Notes: generated by a model from the sequence alone, not told the origin. Positions 32,755 to 45,229 are shown, counted from the stretch's first letter. The stretch: 64,000 nucleotides of DNA from Avena insularis (GCA_023614405.1 CM042685.1:83256684-83320683), one strand, 5' to 3'. Numbers and translations are program-made.

Positions 32755-34123
32755 GAGGCCTCCCCCGCTTGTTTTCTTCACACCAGTTCACTCCCCACCT
32801 CTCACTGATCACACCCACTCACTCCTGGAGCAAGGCGACCACCAGGTGGCCAGAATTTCACCTGAATTCGCTGCCGTAGAGGAGGAGAGGCGCCGTCGAT
32901 TGGAGCCGACCCAGGAGAAGCTGTCGGTACCAGGAGAATCGCCGTCGTCGACTTCGTCGTTCGCCCACATCGTCGACCATCGCCTGAGCCCGGTGAGCCT
33001 CCCACGAACCCCACCGGCCGCGCTAGGGTTCTGTCTCACCGGCGCTGCCCGATGTGGATGATGAACTAGAGCCGTTAGATTAGAGTTAGATCCTACGATC
33101 CTAATCACCCCATACCGCTTCGCCCCTCGTTGTCTCACTGACGAGTGGGTTCGCTCACTTACCAGCCCGTGCATGCACTGTGCGTAGTGGGCCGGCCCAG
33201 TTAAACATCCCGCGCAACCTACTAATTCAAATTTTGATTTATTCATTTAATTTCAAACCCAGTTCTGTACCTAGATTCAAAAATCAACCCAGCTCGATTC
33301 ACTGAACCAAAATGCATGAAACCAATTTTGTTAGAAAGGTACTGGAATGCTTAATCCAAGCCTGTTGGATTCAAACCATTTAGATTTGTAGATCACCTAT
33401 GGAAGAAGTACTGAGAAAAGGACCCATAAGCCCGTTGGATTAAAATAATAAGGCAGAAGCTTTTCTGCATTCAAACATTTTTTAAAATTCAACCATAAGA
33501 GCTTTTGAGTTTATTCCAACTCTCAAAAATCACATTTAACCATACCTTTCATAATATATAAAAAAAATATAGGTTTACATACAGAAATAATGATCAAGTA
33601 ATAAAAGAATGCCACATAGGCATTTATAGTCACTTTAATTAATTAAAATAAAAGGTTAAACCTTATTAAATTGTGACACCACTTTAAATCACAATCCCAT
33701 GTATTGGAGTATGTGGTGATGACATGTGTCAACATGATCCCATGTTTGAGTTGGAGAATATTAAATCTTAAGTAGTTTTTCAATGAGTAGAAATTACTTT
33801 TCTCAAATAAAATAAATGAGACAAGTGTTTTAATCCTTGTAATGTTAGTGATGATGATAGATCATCTAGTGTGAACCTTTGTGTGATGATTATAAATAGT
33901 TAAGTATTGTTTGGTGATTGTGTACCTCGTATTTATTTATAGACGCTAGTACCGACCAAGGATACGAGGAGAAAGGAGGATACTACGAGAAAGAAGCCGA
34001 GGAGAACTTCAACCACTGCTCTGCACAAGGCAAGCCAATACTTGCAAGCTACCCATTAAGCAAGCTAACACTTGCAGCTTAGCAAGCTACTACTTGCTTG
34101 TTACTATGCCAACTATATGCCTT

Positions 34124-34137
34124 AAGCATATGTGATT
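34124..34137. other. 14-bp target-site duplication (left) of the LINE
   Basis: AAGCATATGTGATT here and at 41633-41646, perfect match. It flanks the poly-T (antisense poly-A) end on this side. Confidence 0.93.
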
Positions 34138-34555
34138 TTTTTCCGTACAATCCCCTAGAAAGAGGGATCGGGTTCCATTATCAACAGATAACGGAACAAC
34201 AAACCACACAAGTTGTCACACAGTTTTGATCCATCTAGAGGATCAAGCAGAGTATGTCACCATATTACAAACCAACACACACAAATGGAAAAGGAGAAGT
34301 AAAGGGAAAGCTGGAGATGCAAGAACACCGCCCGAAGGCTAGCGATAGTTGTCCAGGCACGAAGCAAAACAAACACCAAATATGACAGGAAAGGCTCAAA
34401 GGTTTTTCTTCTCCTTAAACAACATCATATCCTCCTCCTTTTATCCCGTCCCCTCTCAAGTTCAGGTGCCTTGTGGGCACGATCTTCAGGAATTGCCGTC
34501 AGTTCCAAGAAAGGAACAGGAGCCACATCCATTGTCGCAGCATCAGACAGCGCAT

Positions 34556-36750
34556 TCAGCTGTAAGACATCAGCCCTAGCATGCAACATCTCTCGTTCTT
34601 CCTCCCCATGTAGACCTGCCCAATAACGAATGAAAACACATGCATATATATAACCAAATCAACAGGGGAATTAATAAGTTTCTTTTTAAAGCATGCTCTG
34701 TTCCTAAGCTTCCAGATAGCCCAACAGATCGCCGCCAGCAATGTAATCTGCACATTTCTGCTAACTCCCAAAAAACTGAGGAGCCCACCAGAAGTACTGA
34801 GATAAGGACCCAGGTCTATTCCCAGCACCAATAGATTTAGAAACCACACCTCACACATACTTAGCAGTCACACAGGTGAAAAACAAGTGTCGAATGGTTT
34901 TTTCCTCTCTACAAAATCTGCAAGTAGAATCCCCTTCCCATCTTCTATTTTTCATATTATCCTTAGTGAGAATAGCATTGTGCCAAATCAACCACAGCCA
35001 GATCTTAATCTTCAGAGGGATTTTTTCTTTCCACAGATGTTTAAAACTCCTGTCAATCCCAATAGTTGAAATATGAGAATACATAGATTTGACAGAAAAC
35101 CTGCCAGATTTATTCCACAACCACACAGGTCTATCTTTTTCCTGATTCAAAATCATCCGATTTACCAAGCACCTCAACTGATCATGTTGGTTCATCCCAT
35201 CAACATTTAACCATATTCTAAAAGAACATCTCCACCCTCTCTTAGCCATATCAGCAACAGTAATCATTTGATTCTAACAAACATCAAACAGATCAGGGAA
35301 CTTACTTTTCATAGTAATATCTAGACACCAAGCATCATGCCAAAAATCATTCGGCTCTCCATTCCAAACTTCCATTCTTCTACCAACCAAATAGAGGTCC
35401 CTAATTTTAAGCAGATCAGCCCAATAAGGAGAATCACTCTGTCTGTGTTTCACAGCACTGACCCCTCCTCATTTCATATATTTTTTCCTCACAAAAACTT
35501 GCCAAGGACCCTCCCCAGCCTCAAGCCTCCACCACCATTTGCAAAGCAAGCTGATGTTAAACAACCTGATATTCTTGATCCCGAAGCCTCCTTTTTTCCT
35601 GGGTCTGCAAACAAATTTCCATTTCACCAAATGATACTTCCTTTTACCAACCCTGCCATACCAGAAAAAAGGCTCTGGTCTATTTCTCCACCTCCTCCAC
35701 ATTTGTTTTGTGTAAAAGGAACATAGACATGGGGTAAATAGCAACACTGGATACACAAGCAGTAATTTTTAACATGCCTACCTCCCAGATATAAAGCACC
35801 ACCCATCCAGCCATCTAACTTATTTTTAAGCCTATCCCCAATAAAGCCCATCTCAGCCACTATGCAACTTCTACTACAAATCGACAACCCCAAATATTTA
35901 ATAGGCCAGCTACCCCTCTGACAATTAAACAATTCAGCATAATTGGAAAGCTTATCCTCATCATCCAACACCATCATCACCTCACTTTTCTCAAAGATAA
36001 TTTTAAGACCAGACATGGATTCAAACAAATAGAACAACAACTTCAAATTTCTAGCCCCCTCAATATCATCCTTAATGAAAAGGATAGTATCATAAGCATA
36101 TTGCAAAATAGCAATCCCTTTATCAAACATATTATCAACCAACTCTGTAAACAAACCACTAGCTTGGGAATTAAGAACCATCTTAGCCAAACATTCCCCT
36201 GCCAGATTAAACAAAAAGGGAGAAAAAGGATCCCCTTGTCTAACCCCTTTAAAGCTACCAAAATAAGGACCAACTTCCCCATTCACCTTAACACTGAGAG
36301 TACCCTGAGTCACAACACCCTTCAACCAAATTAGCCAATCTTCACTGAAACCTTTCTGTTTACAGCAATAAAATAGAAAATCCCAATTGACCTTATCATC
36401 GGCCTTTTCAAAATCAATCTCCAGGATCACACCCTGCTACTTCTGAACTTTTGATTATTTCAGTATTCCATGCAACAAAGTAACCCCATTAGCAATAAAT
36501 CTCCCTTTGATAAAAGCAGTTGGGCATGTATATATGAATTTCCCATCGCAGGTTCTGTTCTAACTGTCAATCTCTTAGTAAAAAATTTGAACAGCACCTG
36601 AAGCAAACAAATGGGCCTATACTTTTGAATTCTATCAGCATCATCACCTTTGGGCAAAAGAGTAATTACCCCATAGTTAATACTCCTCAAATCAATCTTA
36701 TGTGCATAAAAATCACAAAACACAACCATAACATCCTCTCTTATAACCAA
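34556..36750 (-). pseudogene. LINE ORF2, reverse transcriptase and zinc-binding part
   Basis: Pieces on the minus strand: LRSINYGVITLLPKGDDADR and IQKYRPICLLQVLFK (36750-36460). The next frame, 36430-35624, has MILEIDFEKADDKVNWDFLF, SFKGVRQGDPFSPFLFNLAG and the catalytic box ILQYAYDTILFI. The box is normally YADD, so one catalytic Asp is replaced by Tyr. After further broken sequence, 35267-34851 carries the RT zinc-binding domain (KIKIWLWLIWHNAILTKDNM and STCRFCREEKTIRHLFFTC), and a C-terminal tail ends near 34556. Multiple frame changes separate the parts. Confidence 0.85.
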
Positions 36751-37247
36751 TCAGCAGTGCAAATAGAATTCAATAGGAATCCCATCAGGACCAACTGCTT
36801 TGTTTTTTCCATCTGATCAATAACCTCCTTCACCTCTTTCTCAGTAAAAGGAACACCCATCTTTTCCCTATCTTCATCATTAAGTTTTTCCCAAGCCTGC
36901 CAATTATCATGAGAAAGTCTAACAGAGAAACCTCCAGCAGGACCAACAAGGCCTTATAATAATTAGTAGCATGCAGCAAGAGATCATGAGTTCCTTGAAT
37001 CTCATTATCCCCATCTTTCATAGAAAAAATCATTTTCTTTCTCCTCAACCCATTAGCAATCCAGTGAAAGTATTTAGGGAATTATCACCTTTCAACAGCC
37101 AGTTATCTCTCGACCTTTGTTGCCAGAATATCTCTTCATTCTCATACACTTCCAACAGTTCTTAATGAATTGACGCTTTTTGTTTCAACTGTTCTGCACT
37201 AAGAAAAATCAACTCCTCTATACTTTCTAGTTCCTGAATCTCTTCCA

Positions 37248-38159
37248 CTAATTCTTTCTTCTTTTTTTATCCATCCCCCTAATATGAGCACCCCACCCTT
37301 TCAGATCATTTCTGACATTCTTTAACTTTTTTTGCAAACTATCAAGACTGTTTTTACCTCTGACAGGTTTTTTCCATATCTTCTCCACTCGCAGTAAAAA
37401 TTCATCACTCTGCAACCAACTTTTCTCAAACCTGAGCTCTTTACGGCCACCTTCCTTCCCTTCCATAGTGTCTAGAATCAAAGGACTATGGTCAGAAACC
37501 TCCCTAGTCATCTTATGCACTATAGTAAGAGGAAACAACTTCTCCCATTCCTTGCAAACTAGTATCCTATCAAGTTTCTCCAAAGTAGGAATTTTCTGAT
37601 TCTTGGACCAAGTGAACTGCCCCAGACATTTGAATTTCCCTCAAACCATAAGCATTAATGATAGAATTAAACATGTGCCCCCACTTATTCAAAGAATGAC
37701 CTTTGTTTTTTCAGAAACAAACCTAATCACATTAAAATCACCACCCACCAGTAAAGGAATCGACTGGTCCTGACAAACATTAGCTAATTCTATCAAAAAC
37801 TCCTCCTTATTTTCCTCTTGAGAAGCCCCATATACCACAACCAAATGCCACTGAACCTGTTTGTTGATACCAAACACCTTCATCTTAACATGGAACCTGC
37901 CCACAGACACATTCATCTCGGTCAGCTTGGAGGAACGTAGGCCCCCCAAAATTCCGCCAGATCTCCCCACAGAAGGCAACCAACTCCAGGAGAATTGATT
38001 CATAGGATCAATTCTCCTAAAAAAGTCAGTAGAATAATCTTTCTTAATAGTCTCTTGCAAACCAATGAAATCCACTTTTTCCTGTCTCAATAAGTTATTC
38101 AAATAAGCACTCACACCTTTTTTCCCCACATCTCTAATGTTCAAAATAACACCTATCAT
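37248..38159 (-). pseudogene. LINE ORF2, endonuclease part
   Basis: ATG at 38159 opens MIGVILNIRDVGKKGVSAYL, followed by LRQEKVDFIGLQETIKKDYS, which carries the catalytic Glu of the APE-type endonuclease (LQET). VVYGASQEENKEEFL and LLVGGDFNVIRF follow, with the Asp-Asn pair. The frame breaks near 37690 and resumes as EKLDRILVCKEWEKLF...VSDHSPLIL, the closing SDH motif. This endonuclease nicks target DNA to prime reverse transcription. The start codon overlaps the stop of ORF1 in the string ATGA. Confidence 0.85.
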
Positions 38160-40922
38160 AATACAATTTTTCTCTCTCTTGTTCCAGTCACAACACCACT
38201 CATAGGGTGATAGTTGTGGACCTTCACAGCAGCAGCACTTAACTTTCTATTCTTCCCACCAGAGCCAGTTTTCATCTTCTTCCTATTTTTTCTAGAAATC
38301 ACAGGATTAAATTCCCCTTCATCATTACTATCCTCCTTCCAATCAAGAAACAAAACTTTCTCACTCAAATCTATCTCTTCCACAAACTCAACCTGTTTTC
38401 TATCCTGTAAACTATGTCTAGCAATCTCTAAATCTTTCAAAGAATTAATATGTTCTAAGGATATAGATGTAGCATCAACCCCCATCTCCAAAGCTCTATG
38501 AATAATAACATCATCATCATCATCATCTAGGGCAGCAAAAGAATTATAAAAAGTTAAGTTGGTACCTGATAAATCTCTAGCAGATTGTTGAGCCAGGTGC
38601 CTTTCCTCCATGCTTCCAGTCCCACCTTGGGCAGCCACCCTTGAACTCATCCTTACTAATTGCTCATCCTCACCAGCCAAATTCTCAGATTGAGAACCCA
38701 AACTTTCTTGAGTAGAGAAAATACCAGATTGAGATAACCCAACAGCTACCGCCTACTTCTCTTGGCTCTCCACCTCCATAGCATGTACACCACCCCTCAC
38801 AGCACCTTCCTCATTACCCTTTTTGCCACTACCAGTAGATGAGCCAAAAGACTCTTCAGCAGAAACATCATCACCCCCTTGTTGATCAGCATCACCTTGT
38901 TCTCCCGCATCAAGCAGCAAATGACCATACTGTTTTTTGACTTGATAATACTTATCACTGCTCCCGTCCCTTAACAAACCTCTGATAAAATCTTCAAAGC
39001 TCTGAGGCATAGCAGCAACAGGAGGAATGATCTCATCAACAAAGGGAGGATCCAAATTCTGGATGACCTCCATGTGAACATCACCTAACCCAACACCACC
39101 CACATCACCTCCCTAAACAACATCTTGTGGTCCCACAACAACCTCCTTGTTCTGAACATTGTCATGATCAATATTACCACCCTCCACATTTTCACTGATG
39201 ACAATCCCTCTTGTGTTTCTACCACTTCCAGAACTAGCCCAAATTTTAGCCATTCTAGTTCCAAACGAAATTTCACCAGAATCTTCTTGTTCCACCAGCA
39301 CCCCTTTACCTTTCTCCAAACCAGCCCCACCAGTGCTACCACCAGCATGTTGCCGACCACCACATACCCCACCTGCACCCTCACCATCCCCAGATCCTTG
39401 CCCATCACCACCACCAGGCCTATTTTGCCTAGTCTCTTTCTCATTCCTCCCATCAAGCACATTAAAATCATCTTGCCCATCAACACCCACTGATACAGGA
39501 ATAGTTGGTACTGCATCAGGAGCAAAAATCTCTCTACTATACTTGCATTCATAAATCCCCCCGGCATCTCCCCCCCTTCTGGTATTAGGAACCAAAGTAA
39601 CATCCAAACAAGCAATCTTCACCCTCACATAAGCTAGATTCCTCAAGCTGTTTCTGTCCAGAGCCAAAGGCTTGCCCACCAGATAGGAAACATAGAAAAC
39701 AGTTTATTTCTCCCTATACTTCATCGGGATACCAACAATCCTAAACCAGGCTTCTTCCAACCACTCCACATGTTCCAGATCCCCATTCCACTTGGACAAA
39801 TGAATAAAAGCCTCTGGAATTGTCTTCATAAACACTTTCCCAAAGTGGAAGTCATCAATGGATCTAGCTGAAGAAAATCTCATCAGGAACTCCACATCAT
39901 TGATAGGTCTAGCATTGAATCTCCAACCAGAACCCAAAGCATCAGCCCATATCTGGAATTCTTTTTCAATGTCCTTCCCTATGACATCACCCCTGACCAC
40001 ACTTATATGAGCATAACGCAACTGTTCCATGGACTGAGCAGTAGACTCCACAACTGGAATAGAATGAAAACCCTGCTCAAAATCAGTACTGCCAAAAAAA
40101 AAAAGGAAGATACTCCCAGGGCTTCTTCTCTTGACATACCGAAATACTATGATCTTTGCCACAATTCTCACAAACCTGCTCTTCCTGCACAACATCAAGT
40201 AACTGCAAATCACCTGGATCACCAACAACATTCACATTCCTCTGCACACTTACTACTGGTGGTGGTACAGAGGACCCCACCAGAGTAGTGGCCACAGTAT
40301 CAGACTGGTTAACTGTCATAACAGGTGACACACTCACAGGGAGACTACCCCCAACAGGAACATTGACAGAAGTGGAAGCAGATGTGTTCAACCCAGACAC
40401 AAGACGACTCACAGGAATAGTAGGATTCACCATAGGCCTAGGAATGGTAACCTGCTCCACAGTACGAGCAAAAACTGGCTCTCCTCTTCTAGGGTTTGCA
40501 TCGGAGTTACCTGATCTGCCCGGAAATGATGAGGTCATAGCATCAGATCCTGAACCCTGCTGCATCGCAGGGCGATGACTCCATCATCCACGATTGCGGG
40601 CCTGATCTGCCTCACGATGGTGCGCCTCTGCCAGGGCCCTGTCCCGTGCCATGGCTTCTCGACGTTGGTCTTCCAATATGGCCTCGTTCTCCGCATGTCG
40701 CATCACATCATCTCTGCGCCTCACATACCACCGCCGCACTTCATCACGGCGACGATCCTGTTCCTGGATCCACTCACTCTCCCTAGGATTCTCCTCCAAC
40801 ATTCCACGATCTACAGGGTGATGCCCTTGTCCATACCCATATCCAGATCTGTTTGCATAGGGACCAAATCGGACTAGAGGACGAGCAGGGGATCCGCGCC
40901 CACCACGAAGACTACGATCCAT
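38156..40922 (-). pseudogene. LINE ORF1 (DUF4283/zinc-knuckle protein)
   Basis: The likely start is ATG at 40922 (MDRSLRGGRGSPARPLVRFG); a longer frame begins at a GTG at 40940. An Arg/Glu-rich helix-like segment follows (RRDEVRRWYVRRRDDVM), then Pro/Val/Thr-rich sequence, a knuckle CENCGKDHSISVC, and a DUF4283-type region (YAHISVVRGDVIGKDIEKEF through EEAWFRIVGIPMKYREK). The long acidic/Gly-rich C-terminus includes a six-Asp run from an ATC repeat. One frameshift lies in the A run near 40095-40104, and stops near 40584, 39704, 39113 and 38753 interrupt it. Role: RNA-binding chaperone of the LINE particle. Confidence 0.8.
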
Positions 40923-40940
40923 AATCAAATCTGTCGCCAC

Positions 40941-41632
40941 AACCTAAGCAAATGACCTGCAATCACCCGAGCTAACACCACTCCACCTCACTGAGAAACA
41001 ACTTTCGGAGATGAAGTATGAGGAACTGGCAAACCCGAACGAAGACCACCTTGCACACCTCACGCGATCTGGGATTCACGAGAGGCGAAGGGGATACAAG
41101 TCTCGATCTAGGGTTAATGGAAATGGGAGGCGGGGGGAACTAACTGGATTGCGACCCGCTCCGGCATACTAGTATCCCTCCCCTCGACTGGCAAGTGGCC
41201 CTCCTCCACCGACGACCCACCGTCAGCGCCCGTACGCCTCCTGGAACCACCCAGCCGTATCACCCGGCACGTACGCATGTAGGGCGGCGCGCCGGCGATA
41301 CCGCGAGGACGTGCATCCTGTGACACAACCGCCGGTCCCACGAGAATGTGCCAACCTCTGTGTACCAAACTCGACCCAAAATTAATATCCAAACTCGAGC
41401 TCCAGATCGCCAAATTCTGCCCCGATTCATCTCACAGCGACACCTGTCCTAAACTATCCCACTAGATCGAACCTCACCGATGTAAGATGATTGTCTCACC
41501 ATCTACTTCTCTGATAATGGCCTTCCAACTCCCTGTCGGAGCAAGGTGATCACCGGAGACACCCGCCGTCGTGGGAGAGAGGAGAGGAGAGAGAGAATGA
41601 GCCATTGATCTCCTTTATTTTCACTGTCCTTC
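40941..41632 (-). other. 5' untranslated region of the LINE
   Basis: About 690 bases, GC-rich, with no ORF of its own that I trust. It ends at the right-hand duplication (41633-41646). Plant LINEs carry an internal promoter in this region; no specific motif could be assigned. Confidence 0.6.
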
Positions 41633-42404
41633 AAGCATATGTGATTATACCCACTTGACACACCATCCTAGTTTTACTTGCAAGCTTAGTATTTTATTTT
41701 CTTTAATAAAAGCTTTCTATCAAAAGTTTACTTAGTGACTGGTAGATTCTAGAAAGATAATTGAAGGTAGCATAAAGAGCATAAAATTTGGCCTAAGTTA
41801 GATAATCTTGATGTTATCCTGAGGCATGAGATTTTACTTAGATAAGATACACTTGTTTACCACCCCTCATTAGTATCTACCCCCACTTATAGATGCTAGT
41901 GCTAAGCATAAAACTTGATCAACTTTAGATGGGAATACTTGGTGAAAATGGTTATGAAAACCTTAGAATGATGAGTCATTCTATTGAAATGTTTTGACAC
42001 GTGTTTCCGAACACCAGATGATTTTGATGATGAAAATGTTAAGGCATGAGCCTTAGCCCTTTATAAAACTGATGGTTATCTGGATGCGATACCATTCCAA
42101 TTTTACCGAACAACCACAATACCCGAAATTTTGACTGGAAATTTATATACCTTAGTATGGGTTCCATTGCGGCCAAGGTTTGAGATGAGGCTACCTTGTG
42201 AAGATTGTTCACCTGTGTAGTTCCCAAGATGACAGTTGGTCATGGTTGGGAGGCTAAACTCACAAGAGAGGTGCCTATACTAGGGCGTGTAATTGAAAGG
42301 TTAGGATTGATTATTCGCATATTGAGTATGGTGAATTCAAGATTGTTCCTGACGGATGTATCGAATGCTGTGGTGAAAGTTTACAATCTCTGCAGAGTGT
42401 TAAA

Positions 42405-42436
42405 CTATTCGAATAGCCACGTCCGCAGTTATGGAC
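42405..42436 (+). promoter_or_regulatory. Palindrome plus stem-loop motif, solo LTR B
   Basis: CTATTCGAATAG (42405-42416), then GCCAC, GTCC (42421-42424), 8-base loop GCAGTTAT, GGAC (42433-42436). It lies well downstream of the TATA box, so it should be in the transcribed R/U5 part. It is present in both LTRs of the complete B element (46422-46453 and 55647-55678, reverse strand). Confidence 0.65.
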
Positions 42437-43053
42437 AGTTAGAGTGGCCATACTGTTCCACCGTCAGATGTTTTCAAAAGGACTTGTGAAATGATTTGTG
42501 ACTTTGACTTGACCACAACAGTGTGGTGACATGAAATTCAAGTTCCCACTTAGGTTTTATAAAACTTTCAACTAGCTTTCTTTGCTTCTGAACTTAGTAG
42601 AGGTAAATCTGGCTTTTTGCAAAACAACCCTAGAGCTTCGTATATCCTATTCAAAACCACTTCACTTGTTAGTATTAGTTTGTGAGTACTTAAAGAGTAC
42701 TCATGGCTTTGTCCCTGGCTATTCCCGTGGTCAGACTATGAAGATGAGTATCAGGAGGACTGACAGCAGGAAGGTTACGACAACTAGGATCATCTCCCAT
42801 CGTCAGAATTGCCTGTGACCCTGAAGATGGAGCTTCGCCTACGCTATCATTACAAATATGTTATTCTGCTTCTTGGATTGTATTAAGAACTGGATCATGA
42901 GATCCTTATTTGTGTAATACCTTATGTATGGTTTGTAATGGATGATGTACTGTGATATCCAATCTGTTATGTCTCGCAAAAATTGTAATCCCGGGATTGC
43001 GATGTATGGCATAACAGGCATATGTGATTAAAAATCCGGGTGTTGATAGTGGG

Positions 43054-44549
43054 AATCTCCCAAGTCAGTGAAAGAAGTTCGCAGTTTCCTAGGCTTGGCA
43101 GGGTACTATAGAAGATTCATTGAGAATTTCTCAAAGGTAGCTAAGCCCATGAAGGAGTTACTTAAGAAAGATAAGAAGTTTGACTGGACTAAAGGTTGTG
43201 AAGTAAGTTTCCAGGAATTGAAGAAGAGACTAGTGACATCACTGGTCTTATGTCTGCCAGACTTGGAGAAGGATTTCCAAGTATATTGTGATGCATCTCA
43301 CCAAGGACTAGGTGGAGTTTTGATGCTAGAAGGGAAAGTTGTGCCTTATGCCTCGAGACAACTCAAAACTCATGAAGTAAATTATCCTACTCATGACTTA
43401 GAGTTAGCTTCTGTTGTCCATGCACTCAAAACATGGAGACATTATCTTTTGGGAAAATGTTGTGAAGTGTTCACATATCACAAGGGTCTGAAGTATATCT
43501 TCACTCAGAACGAGATCAATATGAGACAAAGAAGATGGCCTGAACGCATCAAGGACTATGACTTGAGTTTGCAATACCATCCCGGTAAAGCAAATGTTGT
43601 AGCTGATGCATTAAGCCGTAAGGTTTATGTGAATGGCCTTACTAAGGGAGAGTTGCCAGATGATCCGTGTGCCCAATTCAAGGATCTCAGATTGGAGATA
43701 GTACCTGAAGGACATCTCATGTCATTGGATGTTCAACCCACATTGTTGGACAAAATCAAAGAAGCCCAAAAGATGGACAAGGAAATTGAAGAGATCAAGG
43801 GAAAAATTAATAATGGGAAAGCTAAAGGATTGCATGAATACGAACAAGGTACTTTATGGTATGGGAAACATATCTTTACTCCGCAAGATTCGAAACTTCA
43901 AAAACTGATTCTGCAAGAATCACACAACTCACCATATTCCATTCATCCGGGTAACACCAAAATGTACATGGATGTGAAAGAAAGATTTTGGTGGAACAAT
44001 ATCAAGAAAGACATCGGAGAACATATTGCCTTGTGCGATGTAAGTAGTCGAGTGAAAGCGGAACATCAGAAACCAGCAGGGTTATTGAAACCACTACCTA
44101 TTCTTGATTGGAAGTGGGACAAGATTGGTATGGACTTTATCACCGGACTGCCAAGGTCTAGATCCGGATATGATTCTATTTGGGTGGTTGTAGATCGTCT
44201 AACTAAAGTGGCTCGTTTCATACCCGTCAAGAATACTTATACAAGTGCTAAGTTAGCCAAGATCTATATGAATAGAATTGTATGTCTGCATGGAGTACCC
44301 AAGAGTATTGTGTCTGATAGAGGAACTCAGTTCACTTCACATTTTTGGTGACAACTGCATGAGTCATTGGGAACAAGATTGGAATTCAGCACATCTTTTC
44401 ACCCCAGACTGATGGACAGACACAAAAGAACCAATCAGATTTTGGAGGATATGTTGAGGGCATGTGCCCTAGACTATGGTGCTAGTTGGGATGAAAGTCT
44501 GCCTTATGGAGAATTCTCTTACACTAACAGCTATCAAGCCAGCTTTTAA
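43054..44549 (+). pseudogene. pol: RNase H and integrase of element A
   Basis: It continues the RT frame after the solo LTR: EVRSFLGLAGYYRRFIENFS, RNase H with VYCDASHQGLGGVLM and [20 protein letters not shown], then the integrase zinc region (HPGNTKMYMDVKERFWW...LCDVSSR, where the second Cys is Ser). Catalytic residues follow in KIGMDFITGLP and SIVSDRGTQF. A TGA at 44349-44351 lies after FTSHFW. The next block, which should read DGQTERTNQ, reads MDRHKRTNQ because a missing C upstream and an extra base downstream shift the phase locally, so the catalytic Glu is lost. A TAA at 44547-44549 follows. Confidence 0.87.
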
Positions 44550-44593
44550 ATGGCACCATTTGAGTTATATATGGAAGGAAGTGTACTACACCA

Positions 44594-45217
44594 TTGCTAT
44601 GGAGTGGTGTGGGAGAAAGGAATTTGTTCGGGCCAGAACTAATTAAGGAAGATGAAGAGAAAGTTAAATTGGTAAAGGACAGATTAAAGATAGCACAGCC
44701 CCAACAAAAGTGCTACGAAGATCCAAAGCGTAGAGAAGTCACCTATGAGGTAGGTGATATAGAGTATCTTAGATTCTCACCACTTCGTGGTGTGAAGAGA
44801 TTTGGAGTCAAAGGAAAATTGGCACCAAGATACGTTGGACCATTCAAGATTTTGAGCCGCAAAGGAGAAGTGGCTTATGAGATTGAATTTCCTGAATCAC
44901 TGTCAGCGGTTCACAATGTGTTTCATGTGAGTCAGTTGAAGAAATGCCATCCAGAGATGGAAGAAACTTCTTTGAATGACACTATACCTTTGGAAGAGGT
45001 TCAGTTGGAGAGTTATCTCACCTATGAGGAGAAACCTATCAAAATCCTCGAGACTGCGGAAAGAGTTAATCGTACCAAGACTATCAAATTATGCAAAGTT
45101 CAGTGGAACCACCATTCCGAAGAAGAATTGACTTTGGAAAGAGAAGATGATCTCCGAAAAGACCACCCACACCTATTTGCTAGCCAATCCGAATCTCGAG
45201 GGCGAGATTCATCTTAA
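44594..45217 (+). pseudogene. pol: Integrase C-terminus and chromodomain of element A
   Basis: In a new frame after a shift between 44550 and 44594: SGVGERNLFGPELIKEDEEK, the GPF/Y-type region LAPRYVGPFKILSRKGEVAY, SAVHNVFHVSQLKKCHP, and a chromodomain KPIKILETAERVNRTKTIKL...VQWNHHSEEELTLEREDDL, ending at 45217. The chromodomain aromatic in the EEATWE motif is lost (EELTLE). In chromoviruses this domain steers integration toward heterochromatin. The 3' LTR begins 12 bases after the stop. Confidence 0.87.
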
Positions 45218-45229
45218 GTGGGTTAGATT

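Larger units (their letters stand above)
34138..41632 (-). mobile_element. Full-length LINE (L1-type non-LTR retrotransposon), minus strand
   Basis: 7.5 kb with a 14-bp target-site duplication. Its 3' end is on the left (short T run, then CCGTACAATCCCC) and its 5' end on the right (purine-rich GGAGAGAGGAGAGG region before 41632). It has two coding regions: ORF1 (40922-38156; zinc knuckle and DUF4283) and ORF2 (38159 to about 34560; endonuclease, RT, RT zinc-binding domain). Stops, at least one frameshift in ORF1 and a lost RT catalytic Asp make it inactive. It sits inside the B-family solo LTR and is the innermost insertion of the nest. Confidence 0.92.
31523..43048 (+). mobile_element. Solo LTR of Gypsy family B, split by a LINE
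   Basis: The LTR is 31523-34137 plus 41647-43048, about 4.0 kb. It starts TGTAACATCCC and ends GGTGTTGATA (expected ...GACA). GTGGG flanks it at 31518-31522 and 43049-43053. It matches in reverse complement the LTRs of the complete B element (45811-49185 and 55034-59017). No internal domain is left, so it formed by LTR-LTR recombination. Removing it and one GTGGG restores the pol reading ...VTEW|ESPKSVKEVRSFLGL. The GC-rich frames at 32.2-33.2 kb are incidental. Confidence 0.9.

Noticed and set aside
32591..33246. 156- and 145-codon frames around the TATA box of the B-family solo LTR
   Set aside because: They overlap on opposite strands and are not kept in the complete B element's LTRs.
39085..39615. 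176-codon Met/Val/Leu-rich minus-strand frame
   Set aside because: Shadow of LINE ORF1 (39679-39113) in another frame. Its hydrophobic, Met-rich make-up comes from reading the Asp/Gly-rich frame out of phase.
31523..43048. Reading the B-family solo LTR plus LINE as one large unknown element
   Set aside because: The 14-bp duplication around the LINE and the match of the outer parts to the B LTRs explain it fully as LTR plus inserted LINE.
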